A stretch of DNA of 33,910 nucleotides, from positions 1-33,910 of the forward strand of contig JANYCG010000081.1 of assembly GCA_025360385.1 (NCBI GenBank), given 5' to 3'. The DNA comes from Burkholderiales bacterium. Lineage in GTDB: Bacteria; Pseudomonadota; Gammaproteobacteria; Burkholderiales; Burkholderiaceae_C. Shown here one piece after another: positions 7,100 to 15,498 of this stretch. How positions within the stretch are numbered: the first letter of the stretch is position 1; each line of letters starts with the position of its first letter. Made by a program: the position numbers and the translations under genes. Below the pieces are notes generated by a model. That model ran no database searches. It had not been told where the DNA came from and worked only from the letters and a program-made list of their open reading frames with translations.

Positions 7100-8725
7100 C
7101 TAAAACCCCACCGCCTGGCCATCGCGCCGCGCATCACTCGCGGCCACATAACCGGTGCTGGCGGGGTCGTTTGTGCGCCAAATGAATTGCCCGGCACCGA
7201 AGTCCTGGTAGGAGTCGTTGATGACCTCCATCTGATGGCCGCGCTCACGCAGAGCCTGCACGGTTGCCGGGGGCATGCCGGCTTCCACATTGAGCGCCAG
7301 ACCCTGGTTGAAGCGCCAGCGCGGCGCGTCACAGGCGGTCTGCGGATCTTGCCCGTAGTCCAACATGCGCACCAGGGTTTGCAAGTGTCCTTGTGGCTGC
7401 ATGTTGCCGCCCATCACGCCAAAACTCATTTGCGGCTGGCCGCCTTGGGTGAGGAAGGCCGGAATGATCGTGTGGAAGGGCCGCTTGCCGGGAGCCACCA
7501 CGTTCGGGCTGGCGGGGTTCAAGCTGAAACCGTGGCCCCGGTTTTGCAGGCTGATGCCAAACATCGGTTCAACGCAGCCGGAGCCAAAACCCATGTAGTT
7601 GCTCTGGATGAAGCTGACCATCATGCCGGACTCGTCCGCCGCCGTGAGGTAGATGGTGCCGCCGCGCCGGTGCGCGTCATCCGGGCTGCCCGCATTGAAG
7701 GCCTGAGCCCTGTTGCGGTCAATCAACTTGGCGCGGGAGGCCAGGTAGCTGCTGCTGAGTAACTCTTCCACCCCCAAGGTCATGGCCGACGCGTCCGCCA
7801 CAAACCGGTAGACATCGGCAAACGCCAGCTTCATGGCTTCGATCTGCAGGTGCTGGCTGTCAACCCCATCCGGGTCCAGCCCAGCGATGTCGAAGTTTGC
7901 CAGGATGCCCAAGGCCATCTGGGCTGCAATGCCCTGGCCGTTGGGGGGGATTTCGTGCAGGGTGTAGCCCCGGTAGTCTTTGGCAATCGGTTGAACCCAG
8001 TCAGCGCGATGGGCAGCAAAATCAGCCGCCGTCAAAACGCCGCCGTTGAGGCTTGAGAACTTCGCCACCGCCTGCGCGATTTCGCCCTGATAAAACGCTT
8101 CACCTTTCGTCGCGGCAATCGCACGAAGGGCGCGGCCTGCGGTTTTGAACTGGAACAACTCGCCAACGTGGGGAGCGCGCCCGCGCGGCAAAAACGACTG
8201 GGCGAAACCAGGCAGGCCTTGCAACTCGGGAATCGGTGCGTGCCACTTGCCCTGCACCACGGGCGGCACGGCGTAGCCGCGCTCTGCGATTTCAATGGCC
8301 GGTTGCAATAAATCGGAAAAGGGCAGTTTGCCAAACCGCTCGCTCAAAGCAACCCAGGCGCTGACGGCACCCGGGACGGTGACGGAGTCAAAACCACGCT
8401 TGGGCGGTGTCGCGGCATCCGCACCATATTTGGCTCGAAAGTAATCGGGCGTCCAGGCGCTGGGTGCACGGCCGGAAGCGTTGAGGCCATGCAAGGCCTT
8501 GCCATCCCACAGAATGCAAAACGCGTCGCTGCCCAGGCCATTGCTGACGGGTTCGCAAATGGTCATCGCCGCCGCGGCCGCGATGGCTGCATCCACCGCA
8601 TTGCCGCCACTGTGCAACATTTTCAAACCGGCCTGCGCACCCAAAGGGTGCGAGGTGGACACCACATTGCGAGCGAACAAGGGGATGCGGGTGCTGGGAT
8701 AAGGGTTGTTGAAATTGAAGGTCAT
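7100..8725 (-). CDS. ggt: gamma-glutamyltransferase family protein
   Basis: This 541-residue Ntn-hydrolase of the gamma-glutamyltranspeptidase family is normally cleaved autocatalytically into large and small subunits. The conserved large-subunit block ATSHPLGAQAG..GGNAVDAAIAA is recognisable at about 23-52. The predicted nucleophile is Thr357 in RRGGTIYLTAADESG, which would start the small subunit. GSGCVEPMFGISLQNRG and GVMGGNMQPQGHLQ are further family motifs. There is no signal peptide, so it is likely cytoplasmic, closer to YwrD-like GGTs than to periplasmic GGT. It starts 51 nt after the TTT receptor gene on the same strand and is probably the last gene of the tctB-tctA-receptor operon. 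Confidence 0.9.
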   Translation of the reverse strand: MTFNFNNPYPSTRIPLFARNVVSTSHPLGAQAGLKMLHSGGNAVDAAIAAAAAMTICEPVSNGLGSDAFCILWDGKALHGLNASGRAPSAWTPDYFRAKYGADAATPPKRGFDSVTVPGAVSAWVALSERFGKLPFSDLLQPAIEIAERGYAVPPVVQGKWHAPIPELQGLPGFAQSFLPRGRAPHVGELFQFKTAGRALRAIAATKGEAFYQGEIAQAVAKFSSLNGGVLTAADFAAHRADWVQPIAKDYRGYTLHEIPPNGQGIAAQMALGILANFDIAGLDPDGVDSQHLQIEAMKLAFADVYRFVADASAMTLGVEELLSSSYLASRAKLIDRNRAQAFNAGSPDDAHRRGGTIYLTAADESGMMVSFIQSNYMGFGSGCVEPMFGISLQNRGHGFSLNPASPNVVAPGKRPFHTIIPAFLTQGGQPQMSFGVMGGNMQPQGHLQTLVRMLDYGQDPQTACDAPRWRFNQGLALNVEAGMPPATVQALRERGHQMEVINDSYQDFGAGQFIWRTNDPASTGYVAASDARRDGQAVGF

Positions 8726-8776
8726 GTCGGTTGAACTATTAGGGCGGTTGTTGGCGCGGGTCGGCCATGGCGTGTC

Positions 8777-9772
8777 TCAATCGCCGGTAATTTTGCGATC
8801 CAGGATGATGCGCTTCCATTTGGCTGCATCAGCTGCCGCCATTTGGACAAACTGCTCGGTCGTGCCCCCCACGGGTTCAATGCCCAAGCGCGCGAGTTTG
8901 TCTTTGACCTCTGGCTCGGCCAGCGCTTGATTCAGCGCACCGCCGACCCGGGCCAGCACATCGGACGCAAGGCCTTTGGGGCCGTACAGGCCAAACCAGG
9001 TGTTGGACTCAAAGCCGGGCAACACTTCAGCCACAGCGGGCAACTCTGGGGCCATGGCCGTGCGTTTGGCCGACGTGACTGCCAGGGCCCTGAGGCGGCC
9101 ATCACGCACATGCGGCAAACCGGTCGGCAAAGAGTCGAACATCAGGTCAACTTTGCCGCTGACCAGGTCCGGAATCGCCAAAGCTGTGCCTTTGTAGGGA
9201 ATGTGCACGATAAACAGCCCGGTCTGCGCCTTGAACAGCTCCGCTGTCAAATGCACGATGGTGCCGTTACCGCTGGACGAGTAATTCAATTTGCCGGGGT
9301 TGGCCTTGGCATAGACCAGCCATTCATTCAGGGTTTTGGCCGGTGCGCTGTTGGGCACCAACATGATGCTCGGCGCGTTGCCGACGTGCGCGACGGGGGT
9401 GAAATCACGCACCGCGTCATAGGGCATTCGCGGGTTCAGGGCCGGGCCTATGGAATGGGTGCTGGACGTCGCCAGCAGCAGCGTGTAACCGTCGGGTGCC
9501 GCTTTCGCGGCGAGGTCTGCGCCGATCGTGCCGCCGGCGCCCGGGCGGTTTTCCACGACCACCGGTTGGCCGAGCTTTTCGGCCATTTTTTGCGAAATCA
9601 CGCGGGCGAACAAGTCGGTCGCGCCGCCCGCGGGGAAGGGCACGATCAAGCGGACGGGTTTGACAGGGTAATTTTGAGCCAGTGCCTCGTCTGCCATCGG
9701 GCCAATGGCTATCAGGACACCCATGCAAACCCTGGCGATCTGGCCGAAAGACTTGAATAGAGCAGGTTTCAT
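8777..9772 (-). CDS. Bug-family (TctC-type) tripartite tricarboxylate transporter substrate-binding protein
   Basis: This 331-residue periplasmic receptor starts with a signal peptide (MKPALFKSFGQIARV.., cleavage near ALAQ-N). The mature protein begins YPVKPVRLIVPFPAGGATD, the classic Bug N-terminus, where the PFPAGG loop holds a ligand carboxylate. Further family blocks are VVENRPGAGGTIGAD and DGYTLLLATSS. It captures carboxylated substrates for the TctA/TctB permease encoded immediately upstream. A longer TTG start at 9826 exists but lacks a signal-like N-terminus. Bug proteins are strongly amplified in Burkholderiales. The ligand cannot be read from sequence, but the ggt-family gene downstream suggests a gamma-glutamyl or other amino-dicarboxylate compound (inference). 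Confidence 0.93.
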   Translation of the reverse strand: MKPALFKSFGQIARVCMGVLIAIGPMADEALAQNYPVKPVRLIVPFPAGGATDLFARVISQKMAEKLGQPVVVENRPGAGGTIGADLAAKAAPDGYTLLLATSSTHSIGPALNPRMPYDAVRDFTPVAHVGNAPSIMLVPNSAPAKTLNEWLVYAKANPGKLNYSSSGNGTIVHLTAELFKAQTGLFIVHIPYKGTALAIPDLVSGKVDLMFDSLPTGLPHVRDGRLRALAVTSAKRTAMAPELPAVAEVLPGFESNTWFGLYGPKGLASDVLARVGGALNQALAEPEVKDKLARLGIEPVGGTTEQFVQMAAADAAKWKRIILDRKITGD

Positions 9773-9851
9773 CAGGACATTTTCAATGAAAAACGGCACC
9801 CAGGGGTGCCGCTTATCAACTTTCAAAAGCGGCCCTCAGGCCACCATTGCT

Positions 9852-11363
9852 CTATTCTTCAACAAAAGCTTCCTCGCGCTTGCTCTTCACGGCGGGTAGC
9901 AACACGATGATGAGCATCAGCACGGCGCCCGCCAACAGGCTGGCGGACAGGCCGCGCGTCACAAACACGCTCCAGTCACCACGGGACAACAGCAAGGCCC
10001 GCCGCAGGTTTTCTTCCATCATCGGCCCCAGGATGAAGCCCAGCAAAAGCGGGGCGGGTTCCATACCGAGTTTGTTGAACATGTAACCAATGAAGCCAAA
10101 CGCCGCCACCAGCCAGATGTCAAAGGTGCTGTTGTTGGTGGTGTAAACGCCAATCGCGCAAAACAGCACGATGGCCGGAAACAACCAACGGTAAGGCACA
10201 GTCAGCAGCTTGATCCACATGCCGATGAGCGGCAGGTTCAAGATGATCAGCATGGCATTGCCGATCCACATGGAAGCAATCAAACCCCAGAACAGTTGCG
10301 GGTTGCTGGTCATCACCTGAGGGCCAGGCTGGATGTTGTGAATGGTCATGGCACCGACCATCAAAGCCATCACGGCGTTGGGCGGAATGCCTAACGTGAG
10401 CAAGGGGATGAAGGAGGTTTGGGCACCGGCGTTGTTGGCTGACTCAGGGCCGGCCACGCCGCGGATGTTGCCTTTGCCAAAAGGCACTTCGCCCGGTTTG
10501 CCTTTGAGTTTTTTCTCAAGCGCGTAAGAGGCGAACGAGGCCAGCAAAGCACCGCCACCCGGCAAGATGCCCAGTGCAGAGCCCAGGAAGGTTCCGCGCA
10601 AAACTGCCGGTGCCATGTCCTTAAAGTCTTGCTTGGTCGGCCACAGGCCTTGCACTTTGGCGGTGAAGACTTCGCGGTCATCCTCGGGCTGCGCCAGGTT
10701 GCTGATGATTTCGCCATAGCCAAACACACCCATGGCCACCGCCACAAAACCAATGCCGTCGGTCAACTCAGGAATGTCGAAGCTGAAGCGCGCCACGCCA
10801 GAATTCACGTCCGTGCCGACCAGGCCCATCAAGAGGCCCAGAACGATCATGGCAATCGCCTTCATCAACGAACCCGATGCCAACACGACAGCGCCGATCA
10901 AACCCAAAATCATCAGCGAAAAATACTCTGCCGGGCCGAACTTGAAAGCCAGTTCGGTCAAGGGTGGTGCAAAGGCCGCCAGAATCAAGGTGCCGACGCA
11001 ACCCGCAAAGAAAGAACCGAGACCGGCGGCCGCCAGGGCTGGCCCCGCTCGCCCGTTTCGGGCCATCTGGTAGCCGTCAATACAGGTGACGACCGAGGAG
11101 GATTCTCCCGGTAAATTGACCAAAATTGCTGTCGTCGAGCCGCCGTATTGCGCCCCATAATAAATGCCGGCCAGCATGATAAGCGCCGACACAGGAGGCA
11201 GCGCGTAAGTGGCTGGCAGCAGCATGGCAATGGTGGCGACAGGGCCAATGCCAGGCAAGACACCAATCAGGGTTCCCAAAAGGCATCCGATCAGGGCGTA
11301 AAGAAGGTTAATGGGCGTGAACGCGACCCCGAACCCGAGCGATAGATTTGCAAGCAATTCCAT
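9852..11363 (-). CDS. tctA: tripartite tricarboxylate transporter large permease TctA
   Basis: This 503-residue polytopic inner-membrane protein belongs to the TctA family. It has about 11-12 hydrophobic segments and the two characteristic repeats with Gly/Pro-rich motifs: GIGPVATIAMLLP near residue 40, and GTFLGSALGILPGGGALLASF near residue 260. YYGAQYGGSTTAILVNLPGE (about 68-87) is the family signature. It forms the main translocation subunit, driven by an ion gradient, and works with TctB and the Bug receptor. It lies 11 nt downstream of tctB and about 79 nt upstream of the receptor gene, consistent with one operon. Confidence 0.95.
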   Translation of the reverse strand: MELLANLSLGFGVAFTPINLLYALIGCLLGTLIGVLPGIGPVATIAMLLPATYALPPVSALIMLAGIYYGAQYGGSTTAILVNLPGESSSVVTCIDGYQMARNGRAGPALAAAGLGSFFAGCVGTLILAAFAPPLTELAFKFGPAEYFSLMILGLIGAVVLASGSLMKAIAMIVLGLLMGLVGTDVNSGVARFSFDIPELTDGIGFVAVAMGVFGYGEIISNLAQPEDDREVFTAKVQGLWPTKQDFKDMAPAVLRGTFLGSALGILPGGGALLASFASYALEKKLKGKPGEVPFGKGNIRGVAGPESANNAGAQTSFIPLLTLGIPPNAVMALMVGAMTIHNIQPGPQVMTSNPQLFWGLIASMWIGNAMLIILNLPLIGMWIKLLTVPYRWLFPAIVLFCAIGVYTTNNSTFDIWLVAAFGFIGYMFNKLGMEPAPLLLGFILGPMMEENLRRALLLSRGDWSVFVTRGLSASLLAGAVLMLIIVLLPAVKSKREEAFVEE

Positions 11364-11374
11364 GATTTATTCCT

Positions 11375-11866
11375 TCAACCCGAAATGAACGTAGGCCAAA
11401 CCTGAATCTGCAGCTTGAGCATCAGGATGAACACAAGGTAGCTGCCGACGGCCAGAATCGCGGATAAAACCAGCACTTCTTTGAGTTTGAACTCTCGACC
11501 GGCTTGGGCACCGATCAGCGTCAACGCAAAAATGGCAATGATCATGCCCATGGCCGGCAGTTTGATGCTGGGCAGGCCGCCCAGTAAAACGCCGAAGGCC
11601 AGATTGGCCGCGACGATGTAACCCACCGGGCGCCAGACCCATTTGCCAATCTTGTCACCGTCAGGTTTGCCAACCATGAGCGCTTTGACCACCTCGACGG
11701 TGCCCAAAATGGCCAACACGACCCCCAGCATCAGCGGGAAATAGCCCGGCCCCATGCGTGCACCCGTGCCAACGTTGTAGGTTCTGGCACCCAAGGCAAA
11801 GGCAATGCCCAGCGCCATGAACAGCAGACCCGCGAAAAAGTCTTTTTGACTTTTTATCAAATGCAT
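11375..11866 (-). CDS. tctB: tripartite tricarboxylate transporter small permease TctB
   Basis: This 163-residue protein has four predicted membrane helices and the TctB-family N-terminal segment (KDFFAGLLFMALGIAFALGA, then GTGARMGPGYFPLMLG at about 34-49). It is the small membrane subunit of the transporter. ATG 11866 is preceded by AAGGAG at ideal spacing, so it was preferred to the longer in-frame start at 11920. It is the first gene of the tctB-tctA-receptor-ggt group. The order differs from the textbook tctCBA arrangement, in which the receptor gene comes first. Confidence 0.93.
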   Translation of the reverse strand: MHLIKSQKDFFAGLLFMALGIAFALGARTYNVGTGARMGPGYFPLMLGVVLAILGTVEVVKALMVGKPDGDKIGKWVWRPVGYIVAANLAFGVLLGGLPSIKLPAMGMIIAIFALTLIGAQAGREFKLKEVLVLSAILAVGSYLVFILMLKLQIQVWPTFISG

Positions 11867-11970
11867 ACCAGTCTCCTTCGAGTTGTTTCGATGGCGGATT
11901 GTGCACTGTGAATCCCCCATTGACTATGTGGGTTTCACCTACTATTGATCCGGGCCGATTAAATCTAAGT
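11867..11970 (-). promoter_or_regulatory. tctB upstream region with imperfect 9-bp inverted repeat
   Basis: GTGAATCCC at 11908-11916 and GGGTTTCAC at 11930-11938 are an inverted repeat with one mismatch and a 13-nt spacer. They lie 42-72 nt upstream of tctB on its coding strand. The position suits an operator for a local or distant regulator. No regulator gene is adjacent. A strong -35/-10 pair is not evident. Confidence 0.35.
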
Positions 11971-12055
11971 TTCTGTACGGGTTGAGCCGGTCGAAATCCG
12001 TCGACACTTCGGCATTACGACACGCGCAGGACAAGCCGGGCTCAAAGCGAGTGGT
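11971..12055. repeat. degenerate palindromic intergenic repeat
   Basis: The arms GGGTTGAGCCGGTCGAA (11979-11995) and GACAAGCCGGGCTCAAAGC (about 12030-12048) are imperfect inverted copies around CGTCGACACTTCGG. This resembles the TTCGACAAGCTCAG-type palindromes I know from many betaproteobacterial intergenic regions. The copy is worn and lies between the 3' end of the ATPase gene and the tctB promoter. No gene is visible in 11921-12088. Confidence 0.4.
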
Positions 12056-12088
12056 TCATACGTCACCGGGCTGCATCAACAGACCGCG

Positions 12089-13879
12089 TCAAACCAGTGG
12101 CGGGGTCGACGACAGGACTTCCTGGATCACCGTCAGGCCTTCAGCCACCCGCATAGCACCCGCCAGACGCAGCGGGCGCATGCCGTCAGCAATGGCCTGA
12201 CGCTTCAAGACATCGATATTGGGTTCGTGGCTGACCTTGGCCTTAAAGGCTTCGCTCACCACCAGCAGCTCATACAGGCCCATGCGCCCCAAAAACCCAG
12301 TCATGCGGCAATCCACGCAACCCACGGGCCGATAAGGCTTGAACCCACCGCTAATCTGCCACGGCTTGACGACCTCCCACAGCTCCTCGCGGTTGGCCGC
12401 CTCGTCCGCCACCTTGCACTCTTTGCACAGGGTGCGCACCAGGCGCTGCGCCAGCACTCCCAGCAAGGTGGCGTTGATCAAGTAGGAAGGAATCCCCAGT
12501 TCCATCAGGCGCGTCACGGCTGAGGTCGCGTCATTGGTATGCAGGGTCGAAAACACCAAGTGGCCTGTCAACGCGGCCTGCACCGCCATTTCGGCCGTTT
12601 GCAAGTCTCTAATTTCACCCACCATGATGATGTCCGGGTCTTGCCGCATCAGGGCGCGCAGGCCTTCGGGGAAGCCAAAATCAAGTTGTGGTTGCACCTG
12701 GGTCTGGTTGAATGACGGCTCGATCATTTCAATCGGATCCTCCACCGTGCTGACATTGACCTCTTCAGTCGCAACGCGTTTCAGGGTCGAATAGAGGGTC
12801 GTGGTCTTGCCCGACCCGGTGGGCCCAGTGACCAGAATGATGCCGTGAGGGCGTTTGACGAGTGCCTCCCAGCGCTGGGCGTCATGGGCTGAAAACCCGA
12901 GCGCGTCGAGGTCCTTGACCGCGTTGTCCGGGTCAAAAATCCGCATCACCATCTTTTCGCCAAAGGCAGTGGGCAGTGTGGACAAGCGCATTTCAATTTC
13001 ATCGCCGCGCGGGTTGCGGGTTTTGATGCGGCCATCCTGCGGCCGACGTTTTTCGACCACGTCCATACGGCCCAGCAATTTGATCCGCGCCATCATGGCA
13101 TTGAGCACGCCCATGGGCATCTGGTAGACCGGGTGCAGGATGCCGTCGATGCGAAAGCGGATCACGCCTTGTTCGCGTCGGGGTTCCAGGTGGATGTCGC
13201 TGGCCCGCTGGTCAAACGCGTATTGCCACAACCAGTCCACCACCTGCACCACGCTTTGGTCGTTGGCGTCGAGTTGCTTATTGGTTTTACCGAGTTCAAC
13301 CAGCTGCTCAAAACTGGCGCCGCCATTGTTGCCGCCCGCCTTTTGAGCCAGCCGTACCGACTTGGCCAACGAAAAAAACTCGGCCGTGTATTTGTGAATG
13401 TCCTGCGGGTTCGCCACCACGCGGCGCACATGGCGGCGCGACTGGCGCTCCACCTCGGCGACCCAGTCAGTCACAAATGGCTCGGACGTTGCCACCACCA
13501 GTTCAGCAGGCGTTAACTGCACCGGCAGTATTTTGTGCCGCTCGGCAAATGCCGCGCTCATGGTGTCGGCCACCTTGCCCACATCTACCTTTAGCGGGTC
13601 AATGCGCAGGTAGTCCAGGCCTGCGCGGCCGGCCAGCCATTGCGTCAGCAGCTCAATGTCCAGTGCCTTGTTGTCGCTGGCGCGGCGCATCGACACGCTG
13701 GCCAGGCGCAGCAAGGGGTGTTGGGCGCTTTCGGCTTGTGCGCACCTTGCCACAGTCCGGGCCGCTTCTGCCTCGGTGACCACGCCGTCAGCGTGCAGCC
13801 AATGCACCAGGTGGCGCCAGTCCAAGGGACCGACATGAGCGGGCTTGCTGTGTTTGACAGTTTTCAAATCTGGACTCAT
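12089..13879 (-). CDS. GspE/PilB-type secretion ATPase (orphan)
   Basis: This 596-residue AAA+ ATPase of the type II secretion/type IV pilus family powers pilin-like fibre assembly. Residues about 20-165 form an MshEN-like N-terminal region. Walker A GPTGSGKT is at 352-359, Walker B/Asp box DIIMVGEIRD at 416-425, and the His box STLHTNDA at 444-451. A zinc tetracysteine (Cys485, Cys488, Cys521, Cys524) marks it as an assembly-type ATPase rather than a PilT retraction type. The start at 13879 overlaps the upstream stop codon in ATGA, implying translational coupling to a spermidine-synthase-like gene. No gspF, pilC, prepilin or secretin gene is in the window, so its fibre system must be elsewhere. 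Confidence 0.93.
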   Translation of the reverse strand: MSPDLKTVKHSKPAHVGPLDWRHLVHWLHADGVVTEAEAARTVARCAQAESAQHPLLRLASVSMRRASDNKALDIELLTQWLAGRAGLDYLRIDPLKVDVGKVADTMSAAFAERHKILPVQLTPAELVVATSEPFVTDWVAEVERQSRRHVRRVVANPQDIHKYTAEFFSLAKSVRLAQKAGGNNGGASFEQLVELGKTNKQLDANDQSVVQVVDWLWQYAFDQRASDIHLEPRREQGVIRFRIDGILHPVYQMPMGVLNAMMARIKLLGRMDVVEKRRPQDGRIKTRNPRGDEIEMRLSTLPTAFGEKMVMRIFDPDNAVKDLDALGFSAHDAQRWEALVKRPHGIILVTGPTGSGKTTTLYSTLKRVATEEVNVSTVEDPIEMIEPSFNQTQVQPQLDFGFPEGLRALMRQDPDIIMVGEIRDLQTAEMAVQAALTGHLVFSTLHTNDATSAVTRLMELGIPSYLINATLLGVLAQRLVRTLCKECKVADEAANREELWEVVKPWQISGGFKPYRPVGCVDCRMTGFLGRMGLYELLVVSEAFKAKVSHEPNIDVLKRQAIADGMRPLRLAGAMRVAEGLTVIQEVLSSTPPLV

Positions 13880-14631
13880 TCTGAAATCGGTTTCAAAACC
13901 CGCACCCATTTGCTGGCCGGCAGGCCCCAACGTGACTCGATGGCAGCGGCGCGTGCCAACAGTTGCTGTCGCTTGGGACGCAACATCCTGCGTTGCGCCA
14001 GAACCACCGTATTGCCTTCCCGCGTCGGCTTGAAGGACCAAATGGCGTCGGTGCCAAATGCCACGGCGATCTTGTCCACGCTGCTTTGGAAACTTGAAGA
14101 CCGCCCAAACAGGTTGACCGCCATGCAGCCATCCGGTGTCAGCAGGGAACGGCAGCCGGCATAAAAAGCGGCACTGTCCAGTACTGGCGCGGCCGCGTCG
14201 TCATCGTACAAGTCGACTTGCAAGGCATCCACATTGCCTTGCCACTGCGGCCTTTGTATCTCTTGCGCGGCGTCGGCCAGAATGACACGTATTCGAGCGT
14301 TGTCGGTCGGCAGTTTGAACCAGCCTCTGCAGGCCATCACCACCTGCGGGTTGATCTCAATGGCCGTTGTCTTCATCTTCAAGACTTTGTGGCAGTATTT
14401 GGTCAATGAACCCGCGCCCAGGCCCAGCTGCATGGCCTGGCGTTTGGGCACGCTGTCAGGCTCAACAAATAGCACCCAGGCCATCATGCGCTGGATGTAC
14501 TCATGCACCAGGGCCAGCGGCGCGTCAGTTCGCATGGAACCCTGAATCCAGGGCGTGCCCAAATGCAGGTGGCGAATCAATCCTTCGTCAGAAAAATTGA
14601 CTTCCGGCAGTTCGATGGTCTGAATTTTCAA
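13876..14631 (-). CDS. spermidine synthase-like (Rossmann methyltransferase fold) protein
   Basis: This protein of about 251 residues has the class I methyltransferase/polyamine synthase fold. The glycine loop GLGAGS is at about 70-75, the acidic end of beta-2 (AIEINP) has Glu92, and VDLYDDD is near 139-145. It belongs to the spermidine-synthase-like group. The usual N-terminal beta-barrel is short, so aminopropyl transfer is uncertain. TTG 14631 was chosen because the next upstream start, ATG 14700, would run the gene into the divergent mscS gene and its ribosome binding site. AGGA precedes it at long spacing (about 13 nt). Its stop overlaps the start of the GspE/PilB-type ATPase gene by 4 nt, implying co-expression. 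Function is unknown. Confidence 0.8.
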   Translation of the reverse strand: MKIQTIELPEVNFSDEGLIRHLHLGTPWIQGSMRTDAPLALVHEYIQRMMAWVLFVEPDSVPKRQAMQLGLGAGSLTKYCHKVLKMKTTAIEINPQVVMACRGWFKLPTDNARIRVILADAAQEIQRPQWQGNVDALQVDLYDDDAAAPVLDSAAFYAGCRSLLTPDGCMAVNLFGRSSSFQSSVDKIAVAFGTDAIWSFKPTREGNTVVLAQRRMLRPKRQQLLARAAAIESRWGLPASKWVRVLKPISE

Positions 14632-14672
14632 GATGTTTGCATTATCCTCATGCTTTTCAAAAAAAAGGGCTT

Positions 14673-15485
14673 GCCATGAATGTTGAAGCGATTTGGACAT
14701 TTTTATCGACTCAGGGTGCCGATTTCGGCCTGAAACTTCTGGGCGCTCTGGCCGCCTGGATTGTGGGCAGATGGCTGATCAGCCTGGTGGTGCGCCTCAT
14801 GGGTGCCGCCATGCATCGTGGCGGCAAGATCGACCCCACACTGACCAACTACCTGAAGTCGATTGTGTCGGTCATTCTCAACATCGTCCTCATCCTGGCG
14901 ATTTTGGATATTTTTGGCGTCAAGACCACGTCGTTTGCCGTCTTGCTGGCGGGCGCCGGGCTGGCGATTGGCACGGCCTGGGGCGGGTTGCTGACGCACT
15001 TTGCAGCAGGGGTATTCATGCAGGTGCTACGGCCCTACAAAGTCGGGGATTGGGTGACGGTGGGCGGCGTGACCGGCACCGTCAAAGAACTTGGCTTGTT
15101 CGGCACCACCGTGGTGACTGGGGACAATGTGACCACCATCATTGGCAACAACACTGTGTTTTCGAGCACCATCCAGAATTACAGCGCATTGTCTTTCCGC
15201 CGTGTCGACTGTGTCGCCAAGGTCGCCAATTCAGTGGACGTGCTGGACGCCATTGCGCGGCTCAAAACCGCCGTCAGCGCCATTCCTAACGTGGCCGCTT
15301 CCCCTGCGCCTGATATTGAGATTTTGCAGTTCACGCCTGAAGGCCCATTGCTGTGCGTGCGCCCTTATGCCCACACCGACCACTATTGGCAGGTCTATTT
15401 CGACACCCACAAAGCGATCATCGGCACCTTTGGCTTGGCGGGGTATCCGGTGCCAGAAACCCCTGTGGCACACCGCACCGTGTAG
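14673..15485 (+). CDS. MscS-family small-conductance mechanosensitive channel
   Basis: This 270-residue protein has the compact MscS architecture. Three N-terminal membrane helices (about 15-40, 60-80 and 84-115) come first. The third carries the Gly/Ala-rich pore helix LAGAGLAIGTAWGGLLTHFAAG. The beta domain follows (VGDWVTVGGVTGTVKELGLFGTTV), then an alpha/beta domain. It opens on hypo-osmotic membrane tension to release solutes. AAGGGC precedes the ATG. It is divergent from the spermidine-synthase-like gene and ends 13 nt before the convergent TatD gene. Length matches E. coli MscS (286 aa) closely. Confidence 0.94.
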   Translation, partial: AMNVEAIWTFLSTQGADFGLKLLGALAAWIVGRWLISLVVRLMGAAMHRGGKIDPTLTNYLKSIVSVILNIVLILAILDIFGVKTTSFAVLLAGAGLAIGTAWGGLLTHFAAGVFMQVLRPYKVGDWVTVGGVTGTVKELGLFGTTVVTGDNVTTIIGNNTVFSSTIQNYSALSFRRVDCVAKVANSVDVLDAIARLKTAVSAIPNVAASPAPDIEILQFTPEGPLLCVRPYAHTDHYWQVYFDTHKAIIGTFGLAGYPVPETPVAHRTV

Positions 15486-15498
15486 GCCGGTCGCAGCC

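Noticed and set aside
5983-7332. Minus-strand open frame of 449 codons across the M48 protease gene
   Set aside because: It is antisense to a clear metalloprotease with signal peptide and HEITH, and shows no domain of its own.
8843-9760. Plus-strand open frame of 305 codons antisense to the Bug receptor gene
   Set aside because: The minus strand encodes an intact receptor. The shadow frame is rich in Gly, Gln and His with no recognisable motif.
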